NCBI RefSeq assembly: GCF_000485595.1
Contig: NW_014577546.1
Coordinates: forward strand, 77,251 to 128,459
Length of the DNA stretch: 51,209 nt
DNA from: Priapulus caudatus
Taxonomy: Eukaryota > Priapulida > Priapulimorpha > Priapulimorphida > Priapulidae
Direction of reading: 5' to 3'
In this document: positions 48,866 through 51,209 of the stretch, one piece after another
Layout of the letters: every line of letters starts with the position of its first letter
How positions within the stretch are numbered: position 1 is the first letter of the stretch
The notes under the pieces: model-generated
Told to the model about the DNA's origin: nothing
Seen by the model: the letters and a program-made list of their open reading frames with translations, nothing else
Databases searched by the model: none
Position numbers and translations under genes: made by a program

Positions 48866-49257
48866 CAGTGAGTGAGTGAGTGAGTGAGTGAGAGTGAGTG
48901 CGTGAGTGAGTGAGTGAGAGAGTGAGTGAGTGAGTGAGAGTGAGTGAGTGAGTGAGTGAGTGAGTGAGTGAGTGTGAGTGCGTGAGTGAGTGAGAGTGAG
49001 TGAGTGAGTGAGTGAGTGAGTGAGTGAGTGAGTGCGTGAGTGAGTGCGTGAGTGAGTGAGTGAGTGAGTGAGTGAGTGAGTGAGTGAGTGAGTGAGTGAG
49101 TGAGTGAGTGAGTTGGTGTAGTGAGTGAGTGAGTAGTGAGTGAGTGAGTGAGTGAGTGAGTGAGTGAGTGAGTGAGTGAGTGAGTGAGTGAGTGAGTGAG
49201 TGAGTGAGTGAGTGAGTGAGTGAGTGAGTGAGTGAGTGAGTGAGTGAGTGCGTGAGT
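48866..49257. repeat. (GAGT)n microsatellite array, ~390 bp
   Basis: Nearly pure GTGAGTGAGTGAG units with scattered one-step variants (GAGAGT, GCGT). It generates a spurious minus-strand frame of THSL repeats. The unit contains the splice-donor-like GTGAGT. Confidence 0.97.
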
Positions 49258-50044
49258 AAATTAATTAATGAGCGAGAGAACGAGCGAGGGAGTCGGTAAA
49301 CGAGCGAGTGAGCTGAAAGACAACGCGAACATCCACCCGCCGAGTAATCAGACAGGGCGGGGAAAGCGAAAGTGATATATGATCGTGCCTGCGCGTGGCT
49401 CTGGGCATTGGCACCCAGCGCGCAATAAACCCTTAACGATTCCACCAGGAGACAAGCTCTCAAGTAAATTACACTCGCGCACACGCGCGCACGCGAGAGC
49501 GCGGAAAAACCAGCAGCTGTGCTTTCCCCCGCCGGGAACACTAAAAGGAAACGCCCAGTAGATACCCAGCAGGTACACACACCTGATAGCATCATGAGTG
49601 TCGTAATATAGACTTTATATTGTGACACTTTTGACACCCACTAGGAGCGAACATTACCAAGAGTTACTATGAGCTACTATACCACCAGGGGTTAATAATG
49701 ACAAATGTTGTTATTATTAACTCCTGACACCACGTAGCCACAGGAGATCGTGACGTGGCAGGTGAGGGTGTCGTTATCAGAAGGTAGGCGACACGGGGCG
49801 TGTCAACCAGCAGCTCAGCGTTTTCAGCGCGACCTGCGACTTTTGTCGGAGTTTCGAGTGTGATTTTAACGCGAGCGAGTCAACGGTGGCCACTATAGAG
49901 CGCCCCTGTGTGAAGCCAGACTGACTCCACCTCTCGTTAATAGAATTAACGAAATGGGGCGGTGGGAAAAGGAACCAGTCTAGTTTCAAGCAGACGAATT
50001 GCACAATGTGGGTCTATAGCGCACATACGTCCACCGATGAAGAC
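49258..50044. other. ZER1 intron, mostly unique sequence
   Basis: No exon recognised. Contains one hairpin (CAGGGGTTAATAATGACA mirrored by TGTTATTATTAACTCCTG) at 49686-49726. Confidence 0.5.
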
Positions 50045-50057
50045 CGATATATATATG

Positions 50058-50112
<55 letters not shown>
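50045..50112. repeat. (TA)n-(GA)n compound microsatellite
   Basis: ATATATATGTATATATATAT followed by about 17 GA units. Confidence 0.95.
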
Positions 50113-50113
<1 letters not shown>

Positions 50114-50159
50114 TTAGAAGCACGATGATAGAATTAGACTAAGACACACACGGATTAGA

Positions 50160-50900
50160 TAGAATGGACTGGATGGATGGATGGATTGGATTGGATGGGA
50201 TGGATGGATGATGGATGGATGGATGAATGATAGGAATAGAGAATGGATAGGATGATGGATGGGATGGAGTGGACATGCGAGCGATGGACTGATGATAGGA
50301 TGGATGGATGGGATTGATGGATGAGTGGAATGGCATAGGACGTGAGTGATGGGAGGAGAGGTGAGTGGGATGGATGGGAGATCGGATGCGAGATGGATGG
50401 ATCCGAACTGGCATGGAGTGCCCCGATGGACTCCGGGAGGTTGAAGTGGATAGGACATGGATGATGGATGGATGGATGGATGATGGATGGCATGGGATGA
50501 TTGGTATGCGATGGATGGATGTGCAGTGGATGGACTAAGATGGATGATGTGATAGGATTGGCATCCGGAACCTGGATGAGTAGGCATATGATGGAGTGGA
50601 TGGAATGGATGCATGGATGGCATGGATGGATGGAGAGTGGATGATGGAATGGATGGAAGTTACCTGGCATGGTGGATGGATGGATCGCGACTGCGAGGTG
50701 GGAGTGGATGAATAGGAGACTTGATGGATGGGATGGAGTGCGATGGATGGATTGATGATGGATCCGCATGGGGAGTGTGGAGTGGGGAGTGGATGGACAT
50801 GGAGATGGACTGGAAGTGGATGGATGCGAATGGATGGATAGGATATCTGGATGCATGAGTGGATGGATGAAGTGATGAGAGTGAGTAGATGAGGTGGATG
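50160..50900. repeat. Degenerate (GGAT)n satellite-like tract
   Basis: About 740 bp dominated by GGATGGAT, GATGATGGAT and GGAATGGAT units with irregular single-base changes and indels. It yields spurious HPSIHPS-type minus-strand frames. A (TA)n tract follows at 50940-50975. Confidence 0.9.
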
Positions 50901-51209
50901 ATGAGGATATATGTCCTCTGTGATTAAGTTAATATAAATCTATATATATATAGGTATGGATATATATATATACTAATGATATTATTAAACTCTCATATCT
51001 ATTAGATGTGGGAGTATGGGGGGGATGCTGGTAATATTAAAGTTGTGCTCCGTCCGTACCTATGCGGCTCCGTCGTCATGCAGCTAGAAAGCTTCTGTCC
51101 GTGCACAGCGGCGCAATTACATTATGGATTCGGAGAGCCATGTAAATTATTGATCTATAGATTATGCGTAGTCAGCGACCTCCGTGGCCCGCGTCGAATT
51201 CTCATACAG

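Noticed and set aside
48801-49637. 278-codon minus-strand frame of THSL repeats
   Set aside because: It is a translation of the (GAGT)n microsatellite with no start context or homologous flanks.
50155-50856. Long minus-strand HPSIHPS-rich frames
   Set aside because: They are translations of the degenerate (GGAT)n tract.

Overview
This is a draft-quality piece of a nuclear genome from an animal. Six multi-exon or compact genes can be traced exon by exon. All have metazoan orthologues, including LSM10 (replication-dependent histone mRNA processing) and the ciliary gene CFAP206. TTAGGG-type telomere-like motifs, short GT-AG introns and abundant microsatellites, MITEs and foldback elements suggest a ciliated, probably marine, invertebrate. 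I could not place it in a phylum. Two N gaps and stretches with long-read-like indel noise show that the assembly is imperfect.

Layout. 1-2365 (minus): 5' coding exons of PBRM1 (polybromo/PBAF), up to part of bromodomain 1; the rest lies outside the window. 3962-10159 (plus): a nine-exon gene for a ~631-residue, mostly disordered protein with two tandem peptide-repeat blocks, which I do not recognise. 10867-11319 (minus): intronless LSM10, only 66 nt downstream of METTL21A (11386 to about 13848, minus). 15358-22889 (minus): CFAP206 exons 2-14. Its intact exon 1 (21634-21744) sits out of order between exons 3 and 4, and noisy partial copies of the exon 1/promoter segment occur at 25093-25655 and 27240-27840. 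31646-42715 (minus): complete 12-exon TBC1D13. 45004-48647 (plus): first seven coding exons of a ZER1/ZYG11-family gene that runs off the window.

The space between and inside genes is filled with mobile DNA: long-arm foldback elements (2478-3393, 25860-26815, 28655-29510, 43505-44167), TA-flanked MITEs (5985-6403, 33646-34242), palindromic elements carrying TTAGGG arrays (about 4560-5100, 13285-13530, 42199-42471), three elements with internal tandem repeats and a terminal hairpin resembling Helentron-associated elements (33100-33590, 36060-36520, 39039-39755), and large microsatellites. Several touch splice sites: a minisatellite repeats the 3' splice site of a PBRM1 exon, and a palindromic insertion appears to duplicate the METTL21A 5' splice site.

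The genes do not form one pathway. They cover chromatin remodelling, histone mRNA processing, protein lysine methylation, the ciliary axoneme, Rab GTPase regulation and ubiquitin-ligase substrate recognition. Exon calls rest on reading-frame phase and splice signals and, except for the unrecognised gene, also on family similarity recalled from knowledge; no search was run.
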